This document shows positions 10,955 through 21,046 of a stretch of DNA of 64,000 nt, one piece after another. Every line of letters begins with the position of its first letter. Position 1 is the first letter of the stretch. Location of the stretch: NCBI GenBank assembly GCA_032622095.1, contig CP136063.1, positions 86,221,980 to 86,285,979 on the forward strand. The letters run 5' to 3'. The translations under genes and the position numbers were made by a program. Under the pieces are notes generated by a model. It saw only the letters and a list, made by a program, of their open reading frames with translations, did not search any database and was not told the origin of the DNA. This DNA is from Siphonodentalium dalli (lineage: Eukaryota > Mollusca > Scaphopoda > Gadilida > Siphonodentaliidae).

Positions 10955-11011
10955 TTTTGGGAATATTTTAGTACAACCAATTTTAGACCCAAAGATTCTA
11001 TTTTTAGATGC
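10955..11011 (-). repeat. Internal copy of the subterminal module, right side
   Basis: Reverse complement of 10351-10406. With its partner it faces inward around the GC-rich core. Confidence 0.85.
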
Positions 11012-11092
11012 AATAATCGATTTTTATAAGAGGCGATAAACTTTCTAAAATAAAATGCAGAAAAAAGAGTGACTTGTACATTTTGAAGAAAC

Positions 11093-11416
11093 ATGTCGAT
11101 CCCGTATATTCCAGCAGATCTTGAAATGTGGAGAAAACATTTCAGAGATATGGTTGATGGGAAGTTAATACCAGATAATCAGGGTCGATACTTTATTGAC
11201 AGAACTAAAACTAGTAATATTGAAGAAGACGTTCTAAAACCACTTATTAACGTGGTGACACCCATCGCTCAAGCGATTGAAATGGCTAAGGCTGAAGTTG
11301 CAGCAAATAAGTTGACAAACACACGTAAAGCGTCCAAACAAAGCAACAAGAGAGTGTCTGATGGAGGTTTGTCTAATAATAAGAAGAAAATGAAAAGACC
11401 AGTGTCATACGATTAG
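11093..11416 (+). CDS. Basic 107-aa protein, right-arm copy
   Basis: Mirror copy of 9945-10268, with L10 in MSIPYIPADLEMWRKHF. Upstream, between the internal module and the start codon, an AT-rich stretch includes 'ctaaaataaaatgc', a possible TATA-like site. The next ORF begins 7 bp after the stop. Three amino-acid differences from the left copy show the arms are not a simple assembly echo. Function unknown; the basic tail suggests nucleic-acid contact. Confidence 0.6.
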   Translation: MSIPYIPADLEMWRKHFRDMVDGKLIPDNQGRYFIDRTKTSNIEEDVLKPLINVVTPIAQAIEMAKAEVAANKLTNTRKASKQSNKRVSDGGLSNNKKKMKRPVSYD

Positions 11417-11423
11417 CCAAATC

Positions 11424-11618
11424 ATGAATGAATACATAGAGTACCATACTGATAAATTGGCATTAATTGAATCACCGGCGGTCAAATATCTATACCCTAG
11501 CACCGGGACGAACGTACTCTTAGAGCGACGGTTGTATACCACACCTTATTCTCTCTTTTTATCGCTACTTATAAGAGTGATGGTTCTTCCAATAATTCGC
11601 GATAATGCACGGGTGTGA
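11424..11618 (+). CDS. Small ORF of 64 aa, right-arm copy
   Basis: Identical in translation to 9743-9937. It follows the basic ORF by 7 bp and overlaps the zinc-finger start by 14 bp. Tight packing without introns is unlike the host gene at 53.8 kb and fits a virus-like element. Confidence 0.4.
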   Translation: MNEYIEYHTDKLALIESPAVKYLYPSTGTNVLLERRLYTTPYSLFLSLLIRVMVLPIIRDNARV

Positions 11619-12174
11619 TTTATGTGGCATTATTTTATCGACGAACTACAATCTACAAAGACATAAACAGATTAAACACGGAGTTATGTCCGAGACAAAA
11701 CCAACTCTCTTCGGAGAAGATACCGATGAATCTGACGAAGCGGTTCTAGATTCAGATGAAGATGAACGTGGAACGCTATCAGATTCAGAAGATGGTAATG
11801 GCGTCGGTAGTAGAACGGTATTCGGTCTTAAGAAAGCTGCGCGATGTGTCAACGAGATGGACACATTCAAAAGTATGATGAAACGCGTCACCAATGATGT
11901 GAAAGAAGAAGAGAGCATTTCGGGAGATGAGAGCATGTCGGGAAAAGAGGATACCATCGACACAGAGTTTGCTCTGTTTCTCAAAAGTTATAGACGATTA
12001 ATAGAATACCAGTATCGATTGAAAACATCACGCATACATACCATGATCATGAAGAAAATGGTCAAACTGACCAAACACGGATATAATAATGAATGGGCTG
12101 CAGATGAAGCGATGAGAAAATTCAAGAAACTCTTAGAAGTAAATCTAACGGTCGAAGATTCAGACAATGATTAA
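11605..12174 (+). CDS. C2H2 zinc-finger protein, right-arm copy
   Basis: Identical in translation to the left-arm copy (189 aa): one C2H2 finger at residues 4-25, then an acidic serine-rich segment, then a charged C-terminal region. The first Met lies inside the end of the 64-aa ORF. The stop is followed after five bases by AATAAA, so the cluster may make a single polycistron-like or alternatively started transcript. No named homologue is recognised. Confidence 0.65.
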   Translation: MHGCDLCGIILSTNYNLQRHKQIKHGVMSETKPTLFGEDTDESDEAVLDSDEDERGTLSDSEDGNGVGSRTVFGLKKAARCVNEMDTFKSMMKRVTNDVKEEESISGDESMSGKEDTIDTEFALFLKSYRRLIEYQYRLKTSRIHTMIMKKMVKLTKHGYNNEWAADEAMRKFKKLLEVNLTVEDSDND

Positions 12175-12179
12175 ATTTC

Positions 12180-12185
12180 AATAAA
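12180..12185 (+). terminator. Polyadenylation signal for right-arm gene cluster
   Basis: AATAAA directly after the zinc-finger stop codon; mirrored in the left arm. Confidence 0.6.
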
Positions 12186-13509
12186 CTTCATCAACATGTT
12201 ATTCTCGTCTTCGTTATATATCTATAAGTGGGGAGGGGGTTTCACCAATATTACATCACGTCCCTTACCGCGTGTCACTTTAACATTCCACACCGTGCGT
12301 GTATTATCCCCCCTTTAATTATGTCATAGCATTGGTACATAGAAGACTGTATAACACTATGCCTATGTCTGTATCTGTTGTCACACCGTGAGTGGATTGT
12401 CCGCCTTTAATGATGTCATAGCGTGTGTATATGCAAGACAGTATAACCCTATGATAATGCCTGTAGCTGTTGTTGGTAAGATGTGAAATATAAATTTCAA
12501 GGTTCAATTCATTCGTGTAGTAATTTTGTATATGTTCAACGCTCTTCATTCGTGCGCTTGTATTGTTAACATTCATTCATAATGAGTGTCCCTTTAGATC
12601 GATAAATAAGTTAAAGGTCATTACATTCCACAGTCAAATCTATTGGTGATCGAATTTGATAACTATTTTATTGGAACAACTAAGAGTATTATTCACGTGA
12701 GATCAATGAGTCCAATTATTATAAATAATATATTGCAGGCATCGGAGGATACCCGATTGCCACATTTAGTGATCACGTGATAAACTGATAAAAATGTCCA
12801 AAGCGTAAGTATGAATGTGGGGCGATAAGTGGTTATTACGTAATGTTGTTATAACAATGTCATCAAAGCAATTTCTATAATTGAGTGTCCTGGACGTATG
12901 CATGTTTTGGCTAACTAATTATCGTGTGAATGACACAGTTTATCAACCTTAATTGATACTAACCCGTTTGTTCAGACATTAAATCGATATGTTTTCTGAA
13001 TAGCATATAACTGTGAACGGGGAAATAATATAATTCATTTGGTAAAGCAAAGGTGTGAAAGACACATTGTTACCACCAATGTCGCGTGTGTGATTGCGTG
13101 TACAGCGAATATGACAATTCATTCTGGAGGGTTGTAATTTCACATTACAATTTTCGACCGTTAGTGATTCAACATAGTACATCTCAATACTTCCAATAAT
13201 TCACGATAATACACACCTGTCATATGGGATAGAGAGAGAGTGTAAAGAATAAACGCTCTTTATTATTTATGTAAAAGTAATAGTGTCTATTTTCAGGTAT
13301 GACAATTATATGAACTGCGTCCGATAAAACACTGGAATGTATGCATTCATATCGATGGTCACAATGTCCAATAAAGCTATTTCTAAACATCGATTAATAA
13401 TTTCATGAAAAATATTTGAACAAAAAAAATAACGAAAGATATTACACGCAAATAATTTAACATTCGACTTTTTTTAATATCGAGATTATCAGAAACCGAA
13501 AACTCGTTA
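12186..13509. other. Right-arm non-coding segment, compact form
   Basis: This is the mirror of 8764-9175 plus 4861 to about 5783 of the left arm. It lacks the TGAGCAAA arrays and the 1.29-kb duplications, so it probably shows the original arm. ORFs of 85 aa (12319-12576) and 67 aa (12979-13182) are mirrored on the left but lack recognisable features and are not called as genes. Confidence 0.7.
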
Positions 13510-13776
13510 TAAATTTTTTATTTAAACTTTTTTTGGAGAAATAATTTTGAGGGTTTTGAAATTTTTTCTTTTGAAATTTTGGGGTTTTAAAATTTTTTGG
13601 AAGTTTTGGGATTTTGAAATTTTTTGGAAAAAATAATTTTTGGAAGTTTTGAAATTTTTTTTTTTGGAAAAATAATTTTTGGGTTTTTGATATTTTGGGA
13701 ATATTTTAGTACAACCAATTTTAGACCCCAAAGATTCTATTTTTAGATGTGAAGGCAACGAGCCTCCTATTCTTCT
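13510..13776 (-). repeat. Right terminal inverted repeat
   Basis: Reverse complement of 4606-4872, ending CCTCCTATTCTTCT at 13776. The subterminal module is at 13694-13750. Confidence 0.85.
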
Positions 13777-13782
13777 ACTATA
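13777..13782. other. 6-bp target-site duplication, right copy
   Basis: ACTATA, matching 4600-4605. The paralogous repeat unit near 14137-14142 has a single ATTATA at the corresponding place. Confidence 0.85.
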
Positions 13783-14441
13783 TGTCATATATAGCGCCAC
13801 AATTCACTTAAACGCATTTTTCAAAATGAATTATAGCCTGCGCATATTTTCCTACCCGTTTCTAGCGGGCAGCCAATCCATATACACACCTTTGCCCGCG
13901 CTGACTTCAATAGGCCCATTTAAATATATATATTAGTTGGTATGTCGTGTATAAGTACGTTATAAACCATTTATTTGCAATTGTGCTGGTCTGCGCATGC
14001 GCGAATAAATCAACTTGATAGGCGATAGACCCTTCCCCATATGTAGCAGAAATCTGACTAATATACGCGAGGGTAATTTAAACTGAAATTGTGTGTCTAA
14101 ATTATGTCTGTTCTGTACACACACAGGGAACACAAAATTATATGCCCTAAATATAGCGGCACAGTTCGCTTAAACTATCGTATGTTTTTGTAGATTATAT
14201 GCTATGCGGATGCGCATATATTTCTACCCGATACTAGCGGCCAACCATTCCATACGAACCATGGGCGCCGCTGACATATGTGGGGGCAATTTAAATATAA
14301 ATCAGTGGGTCTGACGCTCGTTATACTATATATAAATTTGCTACCGAATCATGTCGTCGCTGCACCGAAATATCGGTGTTACGGGATATAGTCACGGTTC
14401 GTTTGCACCTAAATATCGGCGTTACGGGTTCAACGGGTTAA
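13783..14441. mobile_element. Right part of the interrupted TTAA element
   Basis: It continues the element of 3705-4605 and ends GGGTTCAACGGG plus TTAA (14438-14441). Two diverged copies of a repeat of about 370 bp are visible: 'tagcgccacaattcacttaaa' near 13790 and 'tagcggcacagttcgcttaaa' near 14155. No gene. Confidence 0.75.
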
Positions 14442-15824
14442 TATAGCGTTCGACCCGAACATATGAATACAATCCGATAAATACATTTGTTTTCCGTAAT
14501 TGCGTGGTTAATTATTTCCATATATTTGGAGGATAATTGATGGCAAGTAACACTTGTAAATACAGTTAGTTGAGATCAATGATTAACTGGAAAGTCAAGT
14601 GACAAATTTTGAAGCGAAAGTTACAGAGTTGCAAATACTGACTTGATATGGTATTGAAACCATAGGTATTTATCTGGGTCGGGTTGAAACTTGTTCCATA
14701 ATAATTTTGGTGTCTTTCTTTCTGAATTTTATTTCGATTTTCAAAAGTATGTCAATTGTTGTAATTATAGAAAAAACATTTTCAAAGATAAATTTATAAG
14801 AAAATTTCATCATTTCCTAGCGCACCCGCCAGTTAAATGTGACCGTTCACCTGCTTTGGTTCCCGGATAACTGCTTCATACATAACTATTTCCCGGAGAT
14901 TTGCACCGATATACCCAGCCAATATGGGCTGCCTGACCTCCTCGTTAATGGACAAGAGAACTGTCTGAGAAAAGGCAGCTATCAAGTCGGGTTAAGAAAC
15001 AATGTTCATCATTTTTTTGAGTGAAGGACTTTGACAGTCGGGAACATGGTTTGCGCATTGAAGACGCCCTCCCCATTCCTCTCACCTTGGTCCATCTCTA
15101 AAAGTTGTTGCCCATAGCATCCGTTGCTATGCAATTGAATTACCATAGCAACGAGGGGAATATGAAGTAAACTAGGGTTAACGTGCATATAATATAAATC
15201 TCTCGTTCAAATGCTAGCACCCAACCGGCCGAATTGCCTGAAAAAATGTCAGACAAATTGGCCACTGGGTGAATGTAGCCTAACAATGAATACGGCGAGA
15301 TAATAACACTTTCCTCTTCCTCTGCTGTAGACGTCAGTGAAAGTCGAGTGTGCTTCAGTTCGACAATGAATAGGAAGTGATTAGATTGATGGGGAATTTC
15401 CATGAATATTTGATATAATAATTTAATAATTAGTTTTATATAGCGCTTAACCCACCAACGTGATCTAAGACGTTCTATACATAATACCAGCGGTGATCGG
15501 CAGAAAGGAGAGTGGTTGGGCGCGAAACGCCCGGGGTGGTCGAAAAGATCGAGTGATCTTCTCCTTCACCCCACGATTTGTTGTTTTGAGGATATCTGAA
15601 CATAGAAGATCGTCATGTCCGAACGCGGCAGAAGTTGAATCGAATGTTGTATCGGGAAGAGCCCACGAACTTTAATACGAGAAGTGGGGGTGTCCCCAGT
15701 CGTCCCTAGCTTTAATGTTTTGTGTAGTCGGTGATCGGCATGGCACAGCGACACACATTTATTTTGTCCCTCCTCTGATGAGGATGCAATCCCGTGCTGC
15801 AGCGCATATGCGTGCGCATCAGGA
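14442..15824. other. Gene-free DNA with a dispersed repeat
   Basis: The block 15301-15416 recurs at 18211-18330 ('ctcttcctctgxtgtagacg'), a dispersed repeat of unknown class. A short inverted pair 'catagcaacg/cgttgctatg' is near 15119-15153. Otherwise I see nothing. Confidence 0.5.
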
Positions 15825-15964
15825 TTAACCCTTGCAGTGCCAAGTCCGATTTTGTTAAGAGCTCTTTCCATCAATGTATCACATTATTATAATCAATAAA
15901 TTTGAAAAATGATCAAGGAAATATGGGTTGATACAAAAATCGGACTTGGCACTGAAAGGGTTAA
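15825..15964. mobile_element. 140-bp TTAA MITE, CAGTGCCAAGTCCGA family
   Basis: TTAA flanks at 15825-15828 and 15961-15964. Termini are CCCTTGCAGTGCCAAGTCC and GGACTTGGCACTGAAAGGG. It looks like an internally deleted form of the copy at 22514-22727. Confidence 0.8.
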
Positions 15965-16812
15965 TCATGCTGACAACATCCATCGACAAACGAGTGGTGC
16001 GAAGCAGTCGCAATACGAGCGACCTTTCTCAAGAGGCATAACTTAGCGCGATATTTGAACATCGCATGATGCGACAATCTCACGAAGCTTAACGCAACCA
16101 AGACACTGTTGTGTTAATCTCAATTGTCCACCGGAGAGCTGCTGACTCATATCAATGTATTGACAGCGAAGACAAGCCAGACGCGCTAACAACTGGACAG
16201 TTCAGTCAGTTGACACACTTGGCAAATTGCATATCAAATTTATGCAATTCACCCTAGCTGCAGATGGATACAAAATGAACATTTTGAGTGAGCAACTTCG
16301 GAATTACCGCCAGTATATGCACATGTGATTGTAGCAAATCAGATTGGATATGTGAAATGTCACGCTTGATTTCATGATTTATTATATTTTAAGATATTTG
16401 AATGGTAGTTGTTTACATGCATGAGTTGTACAGTCAGTTGATTTAATCATTCATGTGATAAACGGTGATAAATTTCATATTATAGTTTAATACATGATCC
16501 TATCCTTATTCCATTCAATAAACACATTCTATATATAAATTGTAATATTAAACGTTCGTTTAATAACAGGAAATAGTGCCAGGTGACCTTTGACTTCCGG
16601 TTTGTCGTCTGTTTACATTCCGTACGCTCGTCTCAAAATACTATGGCTTCCAATATTTTTCCAACAAACTATAATGAATGAAGAGTTTGAAAAGTTATGC
16701 CATTAATTATACGCCATTAAATACGCCGAAGAGTCTTTATTTATCTGAGACTATTTCTTTACGCGGGAAAACAACGCATAGTTACGTGAAACGTCGATCT
16801 TCGAATGCCTTA
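15965..16812. other. No supported feature
   Basis: AT-rich DNA without convincing exon structure, RNA gene or paired termini. Confidence 0.5.
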
Positions 16813-17406
16813 GGGTCTATTTACATTGCTGTAGATCTGTATACAGATCTGTGTGAAGTCACGTGTCGCAGATTACTGTGATCACAACATGATTACTCAT
16901 AATGAACGCGCGCTCATCAGTACTCTGGTAGTTGACAATTCACTATGAGTCGTGTCAGTTTAGGCCAGACAAAAAAAATAATCAACTATCAGCAGACCAA
17001 AGCAGTTTATTCTTACACCAGTTGATAATGGTTCGAAGAAAGAATGAAAGGCGCATGAGAACAACTCACATATGAATACACAATAAACAACAGTGTACAT
17101 CTACACAAATAGAAATAGGGCTACTTCATCTACCAGTACACAGGTTCTCGCTTACACAGTGTGAAATACATGGGTTGAAATGACAAAGAAAGATTAAGTG
17201 TGCACATTCGACAAGCCCGAGTAACAATGCATCAGATTTGCCTATCACAATGCCTCGGTGTTGACCGTGACTTATAACGGATACGATTTTTGCTCACACG
17301 AACGAATATATATACCGTTTCTTTCTGTGTGCATTTCTATATCAACCTGTTTACACTAGTATGCGTGTAGAACTGTATACAGATCTACAGCAATGTAAAA
17401 TGACCC
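16813..17406. mobile_element. Probable MITE of about 594 bp with GGGTC ends
   Basis: Inverted termini GGGTCTATTTACATTGCTGT and ACAGCAATGTAAAATGACCC are visible. The right flank is TTAA; the left is CTTA, so the duplication is damaged or differs. Internally there is a short palindrome around CTGTATACAG at both ends. Confidence 0.55.
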
Positions 17407-17839
17407 TTAATTATAGTAGCCGATATCAGTTTCGCGTCCCATTTGTTGATTTAAGTATGGTTTGTCGAGGTTTTGGATCATGTAATAAACAGAATGTACA
17501 ACTCATCCCCAGTTTATAGCGGAATTTACAAAACTCGTCCAGTAAATTAGGTCTGGACCTCGCCTTGCCACTTTCTGAACGTAGCCTAACAAGGAATACG
17601 ATTGGATGAAACATATTTATTGTAACACAAGTTACAAGGGATTGGGGCAAAAGTTATAACAAATTAAGGTGGCCCCTCCCTCGACAATATTTACACAAAT
17701 GTTTAAACAAGATGAATAACAGATATAATGTGCATGTATATTAAGAATGTTGATGGTGATGATGTCTGCATGGTGATTGGTAGATTGTGGTTACCGGTCC
17801 TGAGATCCTCGCCATAGATAGCATGAATGCCATGAGTAG

Positions 17840-18133
17840 TTACGACTGTTTTTCGTCAAGTGAAACGTTTGCTTTCTGAAATATATTTTTGAACAATGTA
17901 AGAGTAGTTGGTTTCGATGCTGTGGATGTTTGGGCGCCTCTGAGGAAATGGTTTACGTCTACTATTGTGAAAGCATACTCATCTAGCCTGTCATATAATT
18001 TAGTTCTTTGCGGTCGGAATAAAGGACCTTCGAAAAAGAAGTGCAAGGCATCCACGATCTCTGTGCGACAATTACACATTGGGCTTTCAGCTTTAAAGTT
18101 ACCATGTATATTTAAGCGAAGTTCACTACACAT
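17840..18133 (-). pseudogene. LINE C-terminal fragment with a Cys/His motif
   Basis: The reverse-strand frame reads MCNCRTEIVDALHFFFEGPL. The spacing C-X-C ... H-F-F-F-E-x-P matches the C-terminal cysteine/histidine motif of many non-LTR retrotransposon ORF2 proteins, with the last cysteine replaced by glycine. It is cut off from any reverse transcriptase. Class within LINEs not determined. Confidence 0.55.
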
Positions 18134-18210
18134 TTTGGAATGGATAATATTTTATTTCCAACTCCCAGTTTGAAAATAAGAAGGCGGTTTGAGGGTCAAA
18201 TCTATCGAGG

Positions 18211-18330
18211 TAATAACATTTTCCTCTTCCTCTGTTGTAGACGTCAGCGAAAGTCGAGTGTACTTCAGCTCGACAATGAATAGGAAGTGATTGGATTGAT
18301 GGGGGATTTCCATGAAGATGAATTTGATAT
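18211..18330. repeat. Dispersed repeat matching 15301-15416
   Basis: Two copies about 2.9 kb apart in the same orientation, estimated by eye to be about 90% alike, including TCGACAATGAATAGGAAGTG. Confidence 0.7.
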
Positions 18331-18799
18331 TAAATTACCCGCTTCGATTTTAACGTTGTCTGCGTCATGACGGATGAGGACCACGTAATTGGTACTCAGC
18401 CGATCTCATTTAATTCGACAGATGCCAATGCAGATTTGCCAAGACGGCAATCCCAACTGTTTATTGGGCGGTATATTTGTATTTGGGCCATGTTAGCTGC
18501 CATCGGATCTTCAGCGAAATTTTAAGGTAGTAATACACGATTTAAAGAAATATGGGAGGGCTGAAAATGGGAAATTAAGTCACTTGGGGCATAAATGCCA
18601 GTGTAGCATGTGGCGTTATATTGGTTTAACAAGAGCTGTGTTGTCGCCCGGTGCATACCCCATGTGGCACACCGCCTATAGTGGGCATACACACAGTGCA
18701 ATAACCATAGAATGAAAAATGGAAACAAAACCATTTGTACGGAAGTAAAACAAATAAACATTTTCAGAAAAACAAAGGAGACTAAACGAAGGAGAATAA

Positions 18800-19170
18800 C
18801 TCTAAAATGAAAACTGCAAACAACACCGGTTGGTACTTCAACGAAAACCATTCTGATATTGAACATACATGCCAAATTTCATAAAGATCCTTAACCCGTG
18901 GCTGAGATATTCAGGTGGACATGCAAAAATCAATATTTCCAGATAAACAAACATGAATAATTCTAGAACGGAGAATGCAAACAACACAGTTTCACACTGT
19001 GTTGAGATCCCGTATGATGATGAACATCCATACAACATTTCATTCAGATCGGATAATCAATGGCTGAGGTATCTGTGTGGCCAAAAACAACAAGATTTCC
19101 AGATAAACAAAGATGGATAACTCGAGAATGGAAAACGAGAACAACGGTATTTGCCCATCTTTTGAAAGCA
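18800..19170. repeat. Diverged tandem repeat of about 160 bp
   Basis: Two full units and part of a third share 'ttccagataaacaaa', 'gctgagxtat' and 'gaacatccatxc' landmarks at about 160-bp spacing. The reverse ORFs here are products of the repeat. Confidence 0.6.
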
Positions 19171-19189
19171 GTCATGATGGTAAACATCC

Positions 19190-19339
19190 AAGCCTTGAAA
19201 TAGTGTGTCTGTTGTTTGCAGAATGAGGTCCCCAGAGGGTGAATTTAGTTATGCTACCCCGCATAGCGGGCTAGCATCACCAAATTCACCCTCTGGGGGA
19301 CCTCATTCTGCAAATGACAGACACACTATTTCAAGGCTT
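19190..19339. mobile_element. 150-bp foldback element with 10-bp target duplication
   Basis: A near-perfect hairpin with ends AAGCCTTGAAATAGTGTGTC and its complement. The 10-bp duplication GTAAACATCC lies at 19180-19189 and 19340-19349. Relatives are at 27200-27820, 44094-44543 and 48399-48547. The duplication length suggests a Mutator-like mechanism, which is inference. Confidence 0.75.
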
Positions 19340-19349
19340 GTAAACATCC

Positions 19350-19977
19350 AAAGGTTAATCAGATTATGATGCTATCTCACCGGACGTACACAAATGTGAG
19401 CAAATCAAGATAAGGAATAGGAAAAACATGAGAGGTTTGTAAATATCAAGTGCCACCCTACTGGTGATCGCATTCATCAATCAGCTGTTAAAATCCTAGC
19501 GAAAACATTGGATCTAAGTCCAATATAAAAATATATTTGCATCCCCCGACGACCCTATTTTAGTCCCCTCCTTATTTTTTTTAATTTGGAGAATTTTTAT
19601 GTAACTTTCTTCTCATGCCTTAACCGTCAAATTACATTTTGATCAGTCTATTTAAAACAAATTGGACATTCTAAATCGTCCTGTATTATATAAGGTATGA
19701 TGCTGCTTCAACATCCAGAACTGATCATGACCATATATGAAGAATAAAATATAAAAAATAACATTCGCCCTCCCGGCCCATTTTTCTGAAAAAGTTGGAT
19801 GTAAATCTAGCAATTTATTTTTATTAGCCTAATGAAGTAGTGCTATGGTTAAAATGTGAAGGAAAATGTATCGGAGCTTCTGAATAAACTGGTTTTGGAA
19901 AAATTAACGAGGTACATAAACAACAATCACTAGAATGTCCAATTGAAGCATCTTAATGACAAATACCTCTATTTCTG
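19350..19977. other. No supported feature
   Basis: AT-rich intergenic DNA; nothing recognised. Confidence 0.5.
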
Positions 19978-19982
19978 AATTA

Positions 19983-20431
19983 GAACCAGGGAGCTAAATG
20001 TGTTCTAGAGTCGGGGAGCGAGTACACCGCTACAGGTGAAGGTAACTGAAGAATGACCTTCACCTGATACATGCGACACGTTATTAAAGGATGACATCGC
20101 GTTTATTTGATTTGTACATCATATCGAAATAATTTAAACTGGTGAATGAATGGGGGAATGGATTTTTGTGAGCGGGAAATTTATTTAACTAGCTGCTGTA
20201 GGTCAGGGTTTTTCCATATCAAATTTGGCTGTTTGATAGCCCTGTCGTACACTTGAGATTTATTTTAAAAAGTAAACACATGACCTATGATTTTTCATGC
20301 ATTTTCGTGATCAACTGGTGTCAATCTAGCTGGGTAAACATCACTAGTATGGCCTGCAGGCTTCAATTCAGTGAATTTGGCCGAAACGTTAACACTGTCG
20401 CCTATGGGGAACCATTTAGTTCAGTGATTCC
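19983..20431. mobile_element. 449-bp non-autonomous element with 5-bp duplication, copy 1
   Basis: It runs from GAACCAGGGAGCTAAATG to TTCAGTGATTCC and is flanked by AATTA on both sides (19978-19982 and 20432-20436). The second copy at 29084-29539 has TAAAG on both sides. No coding potential. Confidence 0.7.
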
Positions 20432-20436
20432 AATTA

Positions 20437-21046
20437 GAAGGTACCTCTTCGGTCTGAATATTGTCTCTTACAACTTAAAACCAGGCATTACACGATTGAT
20501 TGGAGCATGAAGGCGAGTTTCGGCTAGACAGATGACTGAGATTTCCTGAATACATTTTGCGTAATGAAGATCAAATGATTTGATATGTATATAGGGATCT
20601 GTGTGATCTATGAATACAATCTGTCAAGTTTTTGAGTGGGTATGTCCAACTGAATTTCAGACGTTGCGGCTGGATTCCATTTATTCCATATACCCTCAGC
20701 ACGAACCGATTTTTCTCCTCCGTGGTCGTAACGCATACGTGCAAGTGATTTCCTCACTGAACGGGTGTTGTTGCTTTGTATCCAATGTATGTTGTGTCAA
20801 ACCTCTCACATGAGGTAACATTTATTCCACGAGGAGAGGACTTTAAAAAAAACGTTTGCTTGTTGTCCAACCCTCTTTCTCAACCTCTCTGTATCGATAT
20901 GTTTATTGTGTTTGTGTTGTATGTTTGATTGTTTTACACCAACTGAATTTATTTTGAGTGCGAAGTCGTCTCTCAATCTCCAAGAGAGCTTCCTTATTGA
21001 TTTTTACTGTATCGGGTGTTAAGTTTATAAGCTTTATACCTTTTCT
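20437..21046. other. No supported feature
   Basis: I see no paired termini or exon-like frames; some T-rich runs. Confidence 0.45.

Larger units (their letters stand above)
4606..13776. mobile_element. Palindromic Polinton/Maverick-like element, non-autonomous
   Basis: A 9,171-bp inverted duplication with perfect ends: AGAAGAATAGGAGGCTCG at 4606 and its complement ending at 13776. ACTATA is duplicated outside. The inner arms (8785-10268 and 11093-12576) are colinear with no length change. The outer arms (4606 to about 5783, and about 12600 to 13776) match after a 2,980-bp surplus in the left arm. Known: Polintons integrate with 6-bp duplications and have 5'-AG termini. Inferred: this is a symmetrical defective derivative carrying the same end twice. 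No polymerase, integrase, ATPase, protease or capsid gene is visible, so mobility must have been supplied in trans. It could instead belong to another class with 6-bp duplications. Confidence 0.6.

Noticed and set aside
10267-11094. ORFs of up to 197 codons with poly-amino-acid runs at the palindrome centre
   Set aside because: They translate trinucleotide repeats and their complements in several frames; no non-repeat domain is present.
4606-13776. Assembly fold-back artefact as explanation for the palindrome
   Set aside because: Arms differ by a 2,980-bp expansion and by base changes, and direct 6-bp duplications flank different outer sequences; long-read confirmation would still be decisive.
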